NCBI GenBank assembly: GCA_902491395.1
Contig: CABUHO010000007.1
Coordinates: 23,131-87,130, forward strand
From: an uncultured Collinsella sp.
GTDB lineage: Bacteria > Actinomycetota > Coriobacteriia > Coriobacteriales > Coriobacteriaceae
Reading direction: 5' to 3'
Length of the DNA: 64,000 bases
In this document: positions 16,182-24,749 of the stretch, piece after piece
Position numbering within the stretch: position 1 is the stretch's first letter
Layout: each line of letters starts with the position of its first letter
Made by a program: the position numbers and the translations under genes
The notes under the pieces: model-generated
The model's input: the letters and a program-made list of their open reading frames with translations, nothing else
The model's database searches: none
Told to the model about the DNA's origin: nothing

Positions 16182-18494
16182 CTACGCCGACGCGCTGTCG
16201 CGAGCCGCCTGGCATGTAGGAGTCTGACGCAGTGTAAGCGGCTTGTCCCCCGCCTCGGCCGACGTGGTCAGCGTATACGTGATCGTCGTCGTCTCGCCAG
16301 CATGCAGGTCAACGGTGCCCGAATAGAAGGGGATTCCATGCCACGTAGCGGCGCCAAGACCAAACTGGGTGCCCTCGACGGTCAGATCAGTAATGTTGCC
16401 GCCCGTCGGGGCAAACAGTGAGACATTCAGACGCTCGTCGTCACGCGCGGCATCGGGTGCGCTCGCCGCAACGTAGTCGGGCAGCTTGCCAGCCTCCTCC
16501 TGCGTCATGATGTTCGTCAGGGTAACGGTGATGCGATAGGAGCACGTGCCGTCACCGTTCTTGATGCCCTGGCCAATCTGCGTATCGGCGTTCAGGTACC
16601 AGTCGAGCTTGGAGAAGCTCAGGTTGTTAAAGTAAACGCCGGCAACAGGATCGGCACTCGGGTCATCCGGATTGGGCAGCGAAGCGTCAATGCCCGTCTC
16701 TTTGATGGCATTCTGCTCATCATCGTTTCTCATCCACGCGATCAGGCGGCCCTCTTCGGCACCGCGCTCAACGGCGCTGACAAGCTTCGTAACATCGACA
16801 TCGCCGATACCGCCAAGGATCTTGTCGAAGGCAGCGCTGGCGACAGATGCAAAGATGCCGTCCGACTCCTCGACCGGATAGTTCCAGTACACATCGTGCA
16901 TGAGGACCTTTGCGGCGTTGGTGCCGTCGACAACCGTTCCGTCGGGCAGCGAGACATTACCGACCAGGCCCAGCAGATACTGCAGGAACACCGGGTCGAT
17001 ACCGATGACGCCATCAACGTCCTGTCCATACTGGGACTTCCACAGCGCGGCGACACGCTGCGAGTTGCGGGGCCAATCAGGCGAATAGGTATTGCCCGAG
17101 TTGTACAGGTTACTGTGGTTGCCGAACAGCGCCTCATCCTCTTCGTCGACGCTCTCGACTGCCTCATCCTCACTGAGTCCAATGCGGGGAACAAACTCGC
17201 CAATCGACATCTGGCCGTCAGTGACCGAAATCAGGCCCTGCGAACCGCCAAAGCCGCCGCAAGCACGAATCTCGACGTTGTTCATGGCGTACACAAGGTA
17301 GTTACGCGTCTGGCCGTTGGCGCCGAGCATCTGGGGAAGGACGGGGGCGACCTTCTCCGCCGCGTCAACCGCGCCGTTGAGGGTGGCAAAGCCGTCCTTG
17401 GCCTTATCGACCAGCTCGGTCACCTGGGAAATATGAGTATCGCCAATGCCCTGGACCTTCTCGTTGGCGCTCTTGAACACCTTCGAGCTGCTGGAAAGCG
17501 AATCGGCGACCGCCTGCAGCGCGGACACGTTAATCATGCCGTCCTGGAACAGCTTGCCGGGCGTAGCCTGCGAAAGGTTATCGGCCATGGGAACCAGCGC
17601 ATTGCTCGAGACATCGGACAGGGCGTCAATCATGGTGCGGGCCGCATTGATATCGCTGCCATACACCGGGATAAACGAAGCCGCCGTCCACAGCGGGCTC
17701 GAGGTCTCCGCCTTCATGCTGTCGCAGAGTTCATCGATCTTCTTCGCGTCGTCAGGCAGCGTCGAAAAATCGCCCGACGTGACCTTGTCCTTAAGGCCAC
17801 CGACGATCTCGACAGCTTCCTTCGCTTCGCTCTTTACGGTCTTTGCCGAGTTAAGCAGCATAAAGCCGCTTGCGCCAAGCGCAACGAGAAGCACCGCGAC
17901 TACAGCGGCAATAATGGCGCCGGTGTGACGCTTTTTGCGCTCACCCTTGCGATGGCGATGACGGACCAGGCCGTCAGAGGTCGAACTCGACGAAGCGTCG
18001 CTACCGTAGTTCAAGCCAAAATCGTAATAATCTTCCTTGGAACCCGAGCCCGCAAACTCGGCACCGCTATCATCCAGGCGGGCGAACGTGCCAGTCTCGG
18101 AGGCGCCGGTGTAAATCGTGCCAAGGTTACCCGTAAGCCCCGCGCCACCGGCAGAGGGAGTATTGTTGGCGGCCTTGCCGGCATTAACGTTGCCGGCGGC
18201 ATTCGCGGCGTTGGCAGCACCTGCATTGTTCTCAGGTGCCGAAGGAGCCCCGCTCGGCTGCGACGTGGAGGTTGCACCGCCCGCAAAGACATTCCCTCTT
18301 GCACGGCCGGTCTTTTTTGCCTTTTGAGACTGCTCGTACAGAGCGGTAAACATCGCCGTCTCGCCCGGGGACACGCGCTTACCGGAACCGCCCTGTCCAG
18401 CGCCGCCCGGCGTGCCGGCCTTACCAGCCCCGTTCGGACGCGGCGGAACTGCAGGACGGCCGCTATCGCTGCCCTTAAAGTGATTACCAGCCAT
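16182..18494 (-). CDS. DUF4012 domain protein, membrane-anchored
   Basis: About 770 aa. A low-complexity Gly/Ala/Asn/Pro-rich cytosolic N-terminus (1 to about 150), a basic stretch RHRHRKGERKKRH, one transmembrane helix (about 187-210), then a large extracellular region with the DUF4012 hallmarks (VYGSDINAARTM, NYLVYAMNNVEIRACGGFGGSQGL). The molecular function of the family is unknown; it occurs in actinobacterial envelope and polysaccharide contexts. ATG 18494 has GAGGA upstream and is preferred to an ATG nine codons earlier. Confidence 0.8.
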   Translation of the reverse strand: MAGNHFKGSDSGRPAVPPRPNGAGKAGTPGGAGQGGSGKRVSPGETAMFTALYEQSQKAKKTGRARGNVFAGGATSTSQPSGAPSAPENNAGAANAANAAGNVNAGKAANNTPSAGGAGLTGNLGTIYTGASETGTFARLDDSGAEFAGSGSKEDYYDFGLNYGSDASSSSTSDGLVRHRHRKGERKKRHTGAIIAAVVAVLLVALGASGFMLLNSAKTVKSEAKEAVEIVGGLKDKVTSGDFSTLPDDAKKIDELCDSMKAETSSPLWTAASFIPVYGSDINAARTMIDALSDVSSNALVPMADNLSQATPGKLFQDGMINVSALQAVADSLSSSSKVFKSANEKVQGIGDTHISQVTELVDKAKDGFATLNGAVDAAEKVAPVLPQMLGANGQTRNYLVYAMNNVEIRACGGFGGSQGLISVTDGQMSIGEFVPRIGLSEDEAVESVDEEDEALFGNHSNLYNSGNTYSPDWPRNSQRVAALWKSQYGQDVDGVIGIDPVFLQYLLGLVGNVSLPDGTVVDGTNAAKVLMHDVYWNYPVEESDGIFASVASAAFDKILGGIGDVDVTKLVSAVERGAEEGRLIAWMRNDDEQNAIKETGIDASLPNPDDPSADPVAGVYFNNLSFSKLDWYLNADTQIGQGIKNGDGTCSYRITVTLTNIMTQEEAGKLPDYVAASAPDAARDDERLNVSLFAPTGGNITDLTVEGTQFGLGAATWHGIPFYSGTVDLHAGETTTITYTLTTSAEAGDKPLTLRQTPTCQAARDSASA

Positions 18495-18643
18495 AAAGAA
18501 ATCCTCGCAATTGAGTCGCAATGAAAAAGTCCATAACGTTACTAGTTTATGGCATTTTGAGCATCGACAGCTAAACTCCAGACACGGATATCAATTGGCG
18601 AAAATGCGGCACAACACCTTTTCTGTCTTGGCGGCGGTGCCAG

Positions 18644-19666
18644 CTACACCGTGAGGAACATCATCACGATGATCATGGCAAAGCCGATAAGGTCGGTCGG
18701 CAAAAACACCGTGCCCAGCATAACGGCGCTGGTGATGGTCGCCGAAACCGGCTCCACAGTTCCGATGAGGCTCGCACGCACCGAGCCGATGTCCTTAACG
18801 CCCTGCATATAGAGCATGTAAGCAAAAAACGAGCCGATAACCACGAATACCGCGAGCGCCTCGACGCCGGCAGCGTCGAGTGCCGGCATATGCGCCCAAG
18901 GCTGCACGAAGACGCACGAGACCACGCCCGCCGTGAGCATTGCCGAGCCCGTGACGATGGGGCTGCCGTATTCGGGCAGGATCTTAGCGGGAATCACCGC
19001 CATACACGTGGCGCTGACCGCACACATAAGACCTGCTGCCAGGCCAAGCGGCGAGATATTCAGGCTGGTGGGGTCGCCGCCGGTGGCGATTAAAAAGGTT
19101 CCACCCAGAGCCAGGCCAATGCCGATAACTTCGCGAGTACGCGGCATGCGGCGATCGGTCACGCAGGTGTAGCCCATGATGATAACGAGCTGCAGGCACT
19201 GGAGCACCGTCGCGGTTCCGGCGTTCGTCAGGCGCACGGCCGAAAGATAGCAAAACTGGTTGAACAGCAGACCAAAGGCGGTAAAGAGCAGCAGCTGCTT
19301 GCGATCGGCGGGTGTGGTCCAGAGCTTAATCAGGCGCTCGCGGTCGCGCGTAACAACCACGGCCATAAAGAGTAGACCGGCGAGAATCTGACGCACGCTC
19401 ATAAGCCACAAGGTGTCGACGTGGTAGGTATCGAACAGAAAGCTCGCGCTGGTGCCCGAGAAGCCCCAAAACGAACCGCCCACCAACGTAGCCAAGACGC
19501 CCGTGATCATCTTGCGCGTCGAAGCGCTGTTCAGGCGCTCGCGCCAAGCGCGGCGGGTGCTACGGCTGAGCTCATCGGTGCCCTCGGGCACATCAATGTT
19601 CGATATATCGGTCATCGGCACCGAAGCCCCTGCGCCTTCGACCTGCTCGACACGCTCTTTGCTCAT
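18644..19666 (-). CDS. EamA/DMT-superfamily transporter
   Basis: About 340 aa with ten hydrophobic segments in two EamA repeats and a soluble N-terminus of about 55 residues. Probably exports small metabolites; substrate unknown. The in-frame opening extends far upstream, but MSKERVEQ at 19666 with GGGAATGG before it is the credible start because the upstream part has no family similarity and runs toward the tRNA promoter. A distinct DMT gene lies near 46 kb. Confidence 0.85.
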   Translation of the reverse strand: MSKERVEQVEGAGASVPMTDISNIDVPEGTDELSRSTRRAWRERLNSASTRKMITGVLATLVGGSFWGFSGTSASFLFDTYHVDTLWLMSVRQILAGLLFMAVVVTRDRERLIKLWTTPADRKQLLLFTAFGLLFNQFCYLSAVRLTNAGTATVLQCLQLVIIMGYTCVTDRRMPRTREVIGIGLALGGTFLIATGGDPTSLNISPLGLAAGLMCAVSATCMAVIPAKILPEYGSPIVTGSAMLTAGVVSCVFVQPWAHMPALDAAGVEALAVFVVIGSFFAYMLYMQGVKDIGSVRASLIGTVEPVSATITSAVMLGTVFLPTDLIGFAMIIVMMFLTV

Positions 19667-19897
19667 TCCATTCCCTCGAAGCAGCCTGGAAACAATTCGG
19701 CTTACCTTACCACGGCGAAGGCACCAGCCGAAGGCTTGTCCGCTTATCGGTAGGACAATTCCGCAGGCGTCTTTCCATAGCTCGATACCGCAATGGTCTT
19801 GCATTATGCGACAGCCAAATCGCGGCAGCAGGCTCTTTTGAAATGGATATGACAAAGCCCCCGAATTCCACAATGTAAGCGATTTTTAAAAATGTTC

Positions 19898-19926
19898 TTG
19901 CCACCGAGTTCAGGCTCCGTTATATT
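19898..19926 (+). promoter_or_regulatory. Promoter of tRNA-Val
   Basis: TTGCCA (19898-19903), a 17-bp spacer and TATATT (19921-19926), placed about 30 nt before the tRNA. Confidence 0.75.
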
Positions 19927-19955
19927 ATCCCTTGCGCGCTTGCGCACCCTTGATC

Positions 19956-20030
19956 GGGCGTTTAGCTCAGGGGGAGAGCGCTTCCCTGACACGGAAGAGG
20001 TCAGAAGTTCAAATCTTCTAACGCCCACCA
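19956..20030 (+). tRNA. tRNA-Val (anticodon GAC)
   Basis: A 75-nt cloverleaf including an encoded CCA. Acceptor GGGCGTT/AACGCCC, anticodon stem CTTCC/GGAAG with loop CTGACAC giving GAC, T-arm AGAAG-TTCAAAT-CTTCT. Confidence 0.95.
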
Positions 20031-20038
20031 AATGTTCG

Positions 20039-20075
20039 CAGCTCAGAGGCTATGTCCTCTGGGCTGTTTTGTTTT
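20039..20075 (+). terminator. Terminator after tRNA-Val
   Basis: Stem CAGCTCAGAGG/CCTCTGGGCTG (one wobble) with loop CTATGT and a TTTTGTTTT tail. Confidence 0.85.
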
Positions 20076-20378
20076 ATGTCGCTAAATCCGCTGGCAGTTC
20101 CAACCGTCATCGCAACGTAACATCAATTCACCTGACGAATGGCAGCCAAACATATTCAATACCCCGACATCAACAATAGCCAGGCACAAAACTGCGCCAC
20201 AAGCTGCTCCAACCGCCCAACTGGCCAAAAGCCGACCATCTACTTACCAATCTATCCATCGGCATAACCAATCAGTCTAACCAATCAGTCCGCACCGCAA
20301 CTTCTCAGCAAAACGCCGCGATGTCTGCGCCCTGCGGTATCCTTGAGTCACTCGCACCTGCAGCACCAAGGAGCCGCC
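20076..20378. other. Intergenic, no feature recognised
   Basis: About 300 bases of lower GC between the tRNA terminator and the DUF5710 gene. Runs such as ccaatc/ccaatcagtc repeat around 20240-20290, but I see no gene, hairpin or clear promoter. Confidence 0.5.
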
Positions 20379-21065
20379 ATGCGCACCGAGCTCGATGTCC
20401 CCTTTTCGCACAAAGAAGAAGCCAAGGCGCTGGGCGCCAAATGGGACCGGACCAAGAAGATCTGGTATGTACCCAGCGGCGTCAACCCCGAGCCTTTTGC
20501 CGAGTGGCTGCCCGGTGTTGACCGATCCGACCCCTCAGCGCCGTATATATATCTAGTACTGGGCAAGCGCGAGTGCTGGAAGTGTCACAAAGAGACCTCG
20601 GTCGCGGCCTTCGGCATTCCCTATCGAACCGATGACGACAAGGGCATCGCCATCGCGCACGCGCCCAACGAAGCCGGGCACATTACCATCGACACGGCCA
20701 ACGCCAACGCACTCGCCATCGTGCCCGCTCTTGGCTGCGTGCCGGGCGAGATCCGCGACTATCTTTCTAAGCGCTGCGGCTACAAGCCCGTAGGCGCGCG
20801 AGCCTCCAAAGCCCCGTCGCTCGGCAACACGTGCACCAGTTGCGACGCGCTGCAAGGCAGCCGCTATCTGTTCGAGGAGCCCTCGTCCCCGTTTGCCCTC
20901 ACTGCCATCAACAAGCTGCCGGCACTGGAGTTTGTACGCGTCGAAGTTGCCGGCGTCTTTGGCGTCCCGGCCACGCGCACCGACTTTGACCAGGCGCTCT
21001 TTACCTGGGCACGCGACCATCACGCCAAGTTCCACAAGCAACTCGGTGAGGGGGTTTATTTATAG
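20379..21065 (+). CDS. DUF5710-domain protein
   Basis: 228 aa. Residues 1 to about 45 match the short DUF5710 module (LDVPFSHKEEAKALGAKWDRTKKIWYVP pattern), which is found in nucleic-acid-related accessory proteins. Two CxxC pairs follow (CWKC and CTSC), suggesting a zinc site. Start 20379 has AAGGAG eight bases upstream, whereas an ATG 12 codons earlier lacks a site. It stands beside a restriction-modification locus. Function unknown. Confidence 0.7.
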   Translation: MRTELDVPFSHKEEAKALGAKWDRTKKIWYVPSGVNPEPFAEWLPGVDRSDPSAPYIYLVLGKRECWKCHKETSVAAFGIPYRTDDDKGIAIAHAPNEAGHITIDTANANALAIVPALGCVPGEIRDYLSKRCGYKPVGARASKAPSLGNTCTSCDALQGSRYLFEEPSSPFALTAINKLPALEFVRVEVAGVFGVPATRTDFDQALFTWARDHHAKFHKQLGEGVYL

Positions 21066-21121
21066 AGATGACATCGAGGCATTGAGGAGCAGGAGCTCGA
21101 TCGTTAAACAATCCCAAAACG

Positions 21122-22627
21122 CTACAGCCCCAGAATGTGCTCCAGATAGCCCTTGTTGAACCAGAACGATTGCTTCGTCATCCAGCGCCCGTCGGGCAGT
21201 TCGCAAGCATTCCTTGCGATGTCACCAATCTCTGTTCCATCGGCAAACTTGTAAGCCGCTTTTGACGTATGCGGGCGAACGTGAACAATTGGGTTGTCCG
21301 CCATACCGGGCAGATTGTTAGTCACTTTGAGCTTTCCGCTCGCATCCCAATACGGATTGAGCTCAACGCCCTCACGTATTACCTTTCGCGTCTCATCCCA
21401 ACAAGCTTTCGCAGGACCTTCGATTTCGTTTTCTCCCATCGCCCAGAACAAACAACGGTCGAGACGCAGCACGCCATCGTGGTCCTCGCGAAACACAACG
21501 AAGAAGAAGCGATTGGTCTCAAGGCACGCATGAAAAGGCGACGTTTCCCAGTCTTCCTCAATCAAACGCTTGAACTCAAACGGCGGGAACGACATAGCCT
21601 GCTCGATGTGCCCCCTGTTGTTAACTCGAACGGTTCGGACGGAAATGCCTGCCTTGACGAATTCCTCGGCAGCATTGTTTTTGATTCCGAGCATACGATA
21701 GACGAGCGTTGTCCATTGCGCCTTATTGCCCGTGTACGCTAGTCCATACTGTTCGGCAATTTGGCGATCGGTCTCACCGTAATGACGCTCGATAAGTCCA
21801 GTTACGTAACTTTCGAAATCAATGGACTCATCGCCAGCTTGAACGATACTCTCGCCAACGCGCGGGGCACCGAGCACGTAGGTATGAAGCACATAGTCCA
21901 TATACGAGCGCTTGAGGGAAAAGGCGCGACGCTTTGCGCGATGGCGCTCAATCTCACCCGTATCGGTATTGAAGTACTCGTAATATTGGTCAACCCACAT
22001 CGTCGCTTCAGTTGCGCCCTTTGTGCAGGCACCCAAGTAGGTGGTCATTCCTTCCGATAGCTCGTCCGCGCGACCATCCTGAATGTACGAAATGATCTTT
22101 TCGTAGTCGGCGCGAATGATCTTCATATCCTCTTCGGGCAGGCGAACCATGACCGCGCGCTCAATGCGTTGGTCGTATTTATCGATGGAACGATCTCGAC
22201 CGTAATAAATCAACAAGATATTGCTGAGCTTGGTCTTAAGGTGCGAATTGTCATAGTCGAGCGAAACGGGACGGTCGTAGGGAATCATCGTCAAGACAAG
22301 ACGTTCGCCGGCAGATTTTCGACCGTCTTTAAGTACGTCAAAACACGTTGCCTTAAGCTCGACGCCCGCCTCGGGAAAGTCCGGCCGATCATCGCTGTTG
22401 GCCTTGTAGCCAAAGTAATGCTCCTCAATCAGGGTTCCCATACCGCCCTTGTACTTCTTGGATCCAAAGTCCTTAGGCGCGCTCTCCCCCTCCGGCGCAA
22501 TGCCAAGCTCGAGAATATCGCGAAACGTCATCCCGTCGAGATTGGCAGCATACCGCTCGATGCTAGAGGGGTCAGAAAAATCAGTATCGTCAAGCATGCG
22601 CTTGAAATCGAGGTGCTTCTTGGACAT
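21122..22627 (-). CDS. Type II restriction endonuclease, Sau3AI/MutH family
   Basis: 501 aa. The N-terminal domain holds the MutH-type catalytic set: Asp83, Glu90 and Lys92 in PDFPEAGVELKAT (D-x6-E-x-K, the MutH spacing), plus Glu69 fourteen residues before Asp83. The C-terminal half resembles the second, DNA-binding MutH-like domain of Sau3AI. Characterised relatives cut GATC, so GATC is the likely site (inference). ATG 22627 follows GGAGGTACCCT; the longer in-frame opening upstream overlaps the divergent promoter and is not coding. Divergent from the cognate methyltransferase. Confidence 0.85.
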   Translation of the reverse strand: MSKKHLDFKRMLDDTDFSDPSSIERYAANLDGMTFRDILELGIAPEGESAPKDFGSKKYKGGMGTLIEEHYFGYKANSDDRPDFPEAGVELKATCFDVLKDGRKSAGERLVLTMIPYDRPVSLDYDNSHLKTKLSNILLIYYGRDRSIDKYDQRIERAVMVRLPEEDMKIIRADYEKIISYIQDGRADELSEGMTTYLGACTKGATEATMWVDQYYEYFNTDTGEIERHRAKRRAFSLKRSYMDYVLHTYVLGAPRVGESIVQAGDESIDFESYVTGLIERHYGETDRQIAEQYGLAYTGNKAQWTTLVYRMLGIKNNAAEEFVKAGISVRTVRVNNRGHIEQAMSFPPFEFKRLIEEDWETSPFHACLETNRFFFVVFREDHDGVLRLDRCLFWAMGENEIEGPAKACWDETRKVIREGVELNPYWDASGKLKVTNNLPGMADNPIVHVRPHTSKAAYKFADGTEIGDIARNACELPDGRWMTKQSFWFNKGYLEHILGL

Positions 22628-22699
22628 AGGGTACCTCCGAACGTCGCAGTTAACCTCATGGTAGTTCAGGGCAGCATATTCCTCCATGAAATTGAGGTC

Positions 22700-22728
22700 T
22701 TGATCTTGTCCGCTCGATCGGCTATTGT
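22700..22728 (+). promoter_or_regulatory. Putative methyltransferase promoter containing GATC sites
   Basis: TTGATC (22700-22705), a 17-bp spacer and TATTGT (22723-22728). A GATC lies inside the -35 hexamer and another in the spacer (22716-22719), so methylation of GATC by the gene product could feed back on its own transcription. Confidence 0.5.
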
Positions 22729-22768
22729 TGTGAGCACCATAAACGGACACAGCAGCGATTGGAGAAAC

Positions 22769-24031
22769 GTGTCTGAGATTAACATTGCCGAGCTTTTTGC
22801 GGGCGTCGGCGGATTTCGTCTGGGTCTTGAAGGCTATGCCGACCCGCGTCATCCCGAGTTTTACATGAAGCCCGCTGGCCCCTTCCATACCATTTGGGCA
22901 AACCAGTGGGAACCGCCCGGAACCAAAACTCGTCAGTTCGCGGCACGTTGCTATATGGACCGCTTTGGCGAAGATTCCGTTGTCAACGAAGATATCAATA
23001 AGGTCTTGGATCAGGTTGAAGCCGGCAAAATTAAAATCCCCGACGTGCAAATGGTCGTCGGTGGCTTCCCTTGCCAGGACTACTCTGTTGCACGCCCGCT
23101 CAATCAGGCGCACGGCATCGAGGGCAAGAAGGGTGTCCTTTGGTGGGACATCTATCACTTCCTCGAAATGAAGAAGCCCAAGTTCGGTCTCTTTGAGAAC
23201 GTCGACCGCCTGCTCAAGTCGCCCGCGTCTCAACGCGGTCGCGACTTCGCCATCATCCTAAGCTGTCTTGCCGACCTCGACTACACGGTCGAATGGCGCG
23301 TGGTCAACTCTGCCGAATACGGTTTCCCCCAGCGTCGCAAGCGTGTTTATATCTTTTGCGAAAAGGGCGCTGGCAAGGTTGATCTCGTTGATCGCATGCA
23401 CAACGGCGTCATGGCTAAAGCCTTCCCCGCCATCTATCCCGACGAGATGTCCGAACTCGACGTTTTACCCGACCCCTACGAGAACTCAACTCGTTTTGGC
23501 ATCGGCCAAAAGACCTCTCAATTCAAGAATGCTGGCGTCATGCAGGGCTGTCATGTTCTGACCTGCGACTTTGCCGAGGACTATCACGGTGAGCGCCGCG
23601 TGCTTGGCGACGTGCTTGTCGACGTGGCTGATGTCCCGGATCAGTTCTACATCTCCGACGAAAAGCTTCCCGACTGGCGCTACCTTAAGGGCAGCAAGCG
23701 CGAAGAACGCACTAACAAAAAGACAGGCTTTACGTACACGTATTCCGAGGGAGCCATGAGCTTCCCGGATGCCACCGACAAGCCGAGCCGCACCATCCTC
23801 ACAGGAGAAGGCGGCACGGGAGCGAGCCGCTTCAAGCACGTCATCGAATGTCCCGATGGCCGTTTCCGCCGTCTTGTTCCCGACGAGCTCGATCAGCTTC
23901 AGGGATTCCCGAAAGGCTGGACCGATACGGGCATGACTGACGGCCATCGAGCCTTCTGCATGGGCAACGCACTCGTCACCGGCGTGCCCCATCGCATTGG
24001 CGAAGCCATGGTCGAAGTGTACGGCCTCTAA
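22769..24031 (+). CDS. DNA (cytosine-5) methyltransferase, type II R-M
   Basis: About 420 aa. C5-methyltransferase motifs in order: AELFAGVGGFRLGLE (AdoMet, I), GGFPCQDYSVA with catalytic Cys102 (IV), ENV at 143-145 (VI), QRRKRVYIF (VIII), and GNALVTGVPHRIGEAM near the C-terminus (X). The target-recognition region lies between about 210 and 365. A GTG start at 22769 after GGAGA fits the first conserved residues; in-frame sequence upstream belongs to the divergent region. It pairs with the Sau3AI-like nuclease; the methylated site is probably GATC (5mC). Confidence 0.9.
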   Translation: MSEINIAELFAGVGGFRLGLEGYADPRHPEFYMKPAGPFHTIWANQWEPPGTKTRQFAARCYMDRFGEDSVVNEDINKVLDQVEAGKIKIPDVQMVVGGFPCQDYSVARPLNQAHGIEGKKGVLWWDIYHFLEMKKPKFGLFENVDRLLKSPASQRGRDFAIILSCLADLDYTVEWRVVNSAEYGFPQRRKRVYIFCEKGAGKVDLVDRMHNGVMAKAFPAIYPDEMSELDVLPDPYENSTRFGIGQKTSQFKNAGVMQGCHVLTCDFAEDYHGERRVLGDVLVDVADVPDQFYISDEKLPDWRYLKGSKREERTNKKTGFTYTYSEGAMSFPDATDKPSRTILTGEGGTGASRFKHVIECPDGRFRRLVPDELDQLQGFPKGWTDTGMTDGHRAFCMGNALVTGVPHRIGEAMVEVYGL

Positions 24032-24042
24032 GGCAAGCAATC

Positions 24043-24080
24043 CGGAGCCGGCAGTTCACGCTGTCGACTCCGTTTTTTCC
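24043..24080 (+). terminator. Terminator of the methyltransferase gene
   Basis: A 12-bp stem beginning CGGAG and ending CTCCG, with one mismatch and one wobble, then six T. Confidence 0.75.
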
Positions 24081-24157
24081 ATCCCACTCCCCTGTATACT
24101 GATGTAGCACGTGTTTCATCCGGGCTTGTTGGGCCGGGTCGTTCATGGGAGGTTTTT

Positions 24158-24649
24158 GTGGCTGCTTCGAATCCGCCTAAGGGGAGCGTTTCTTCTTCGT
24201 CCATCAAGCCGGTTACGCGCAAGGCCGTGCGTTGCCAGCGCGAGGTCGCTTGGCTTGTCACGCAGGCGGCGGGCAGGCTTGTGGCGACCACTCAGGACGT
24301 CAATGCGCCTACGCCGAGCTTTGTGTTAGCGGCGGCGCTGGATTTTGTGCGCCAATTGGAGCTTGCCGCGCAGGATGCCAACGGCCACCTCGACTACCAG
24401 AACGTTATGGCGCCCGACCTGCAAACGTTCTGTCACATGGCCAAGTTGCCCGCCGCGCCCAATACGCTTTCGGACGCAGGCTACATGTTTACGCTCTCGG
24501 GCGCGGACCTTATCCGCGACATCTATGCATACTGCAGCGAGCTCGCCGAGCGCCACGTCTTTGACGCGGCAGAAGTCAAACCGGGGCATGTCATCAAGCT
24601 GGTTCTTAGGCTGTTCTTGATGGACGGGTTCAGGGCCATGCCGGCGTAA
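24158..24649 (+). CDS. Hypothetical protein in the R-M neighbourhood
   Basis: 163 aa from a GTG start with GGGAGG five bases upstream. I do not recognise a family. The first 25 residues are Ser/Pro/Lys-rich and probably disordered; the rest is predicted mostly helical with no membrane segment or motif. A TATACT -10-like box lies at 24095-24100, so it may be transcribed on its own. Its place between the methyltransferase and the AlbA_2 gene is compatible with an accessory or defence role, but nothing in the sequence shows one. Confidence 0.6.
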   Translation: MAASNPPKGSVSSSSIKPVTRKAVRCQREVAWLVTQAAGRLVATTQDVNAPTPSFVLAAALDFVRQLELAAQDANGHLDYQNVMAPDLQTFCHMAKLPAAPNTLSDAGYMFTLSGADLIRDIYAYCSELAERHVFDAAEVKPGHVIKLVLRLFLMDGFRAMPA

Positions 24650-24749
24650 GCCGAGTCTTTAGCATCACCGTCGACTGGGCAACAACCGCTTTACCTTAAT
24701 GGACGCCAATCGAGAGTCGATTATTGGGTCGCCTCGTCCACTAACGCAT

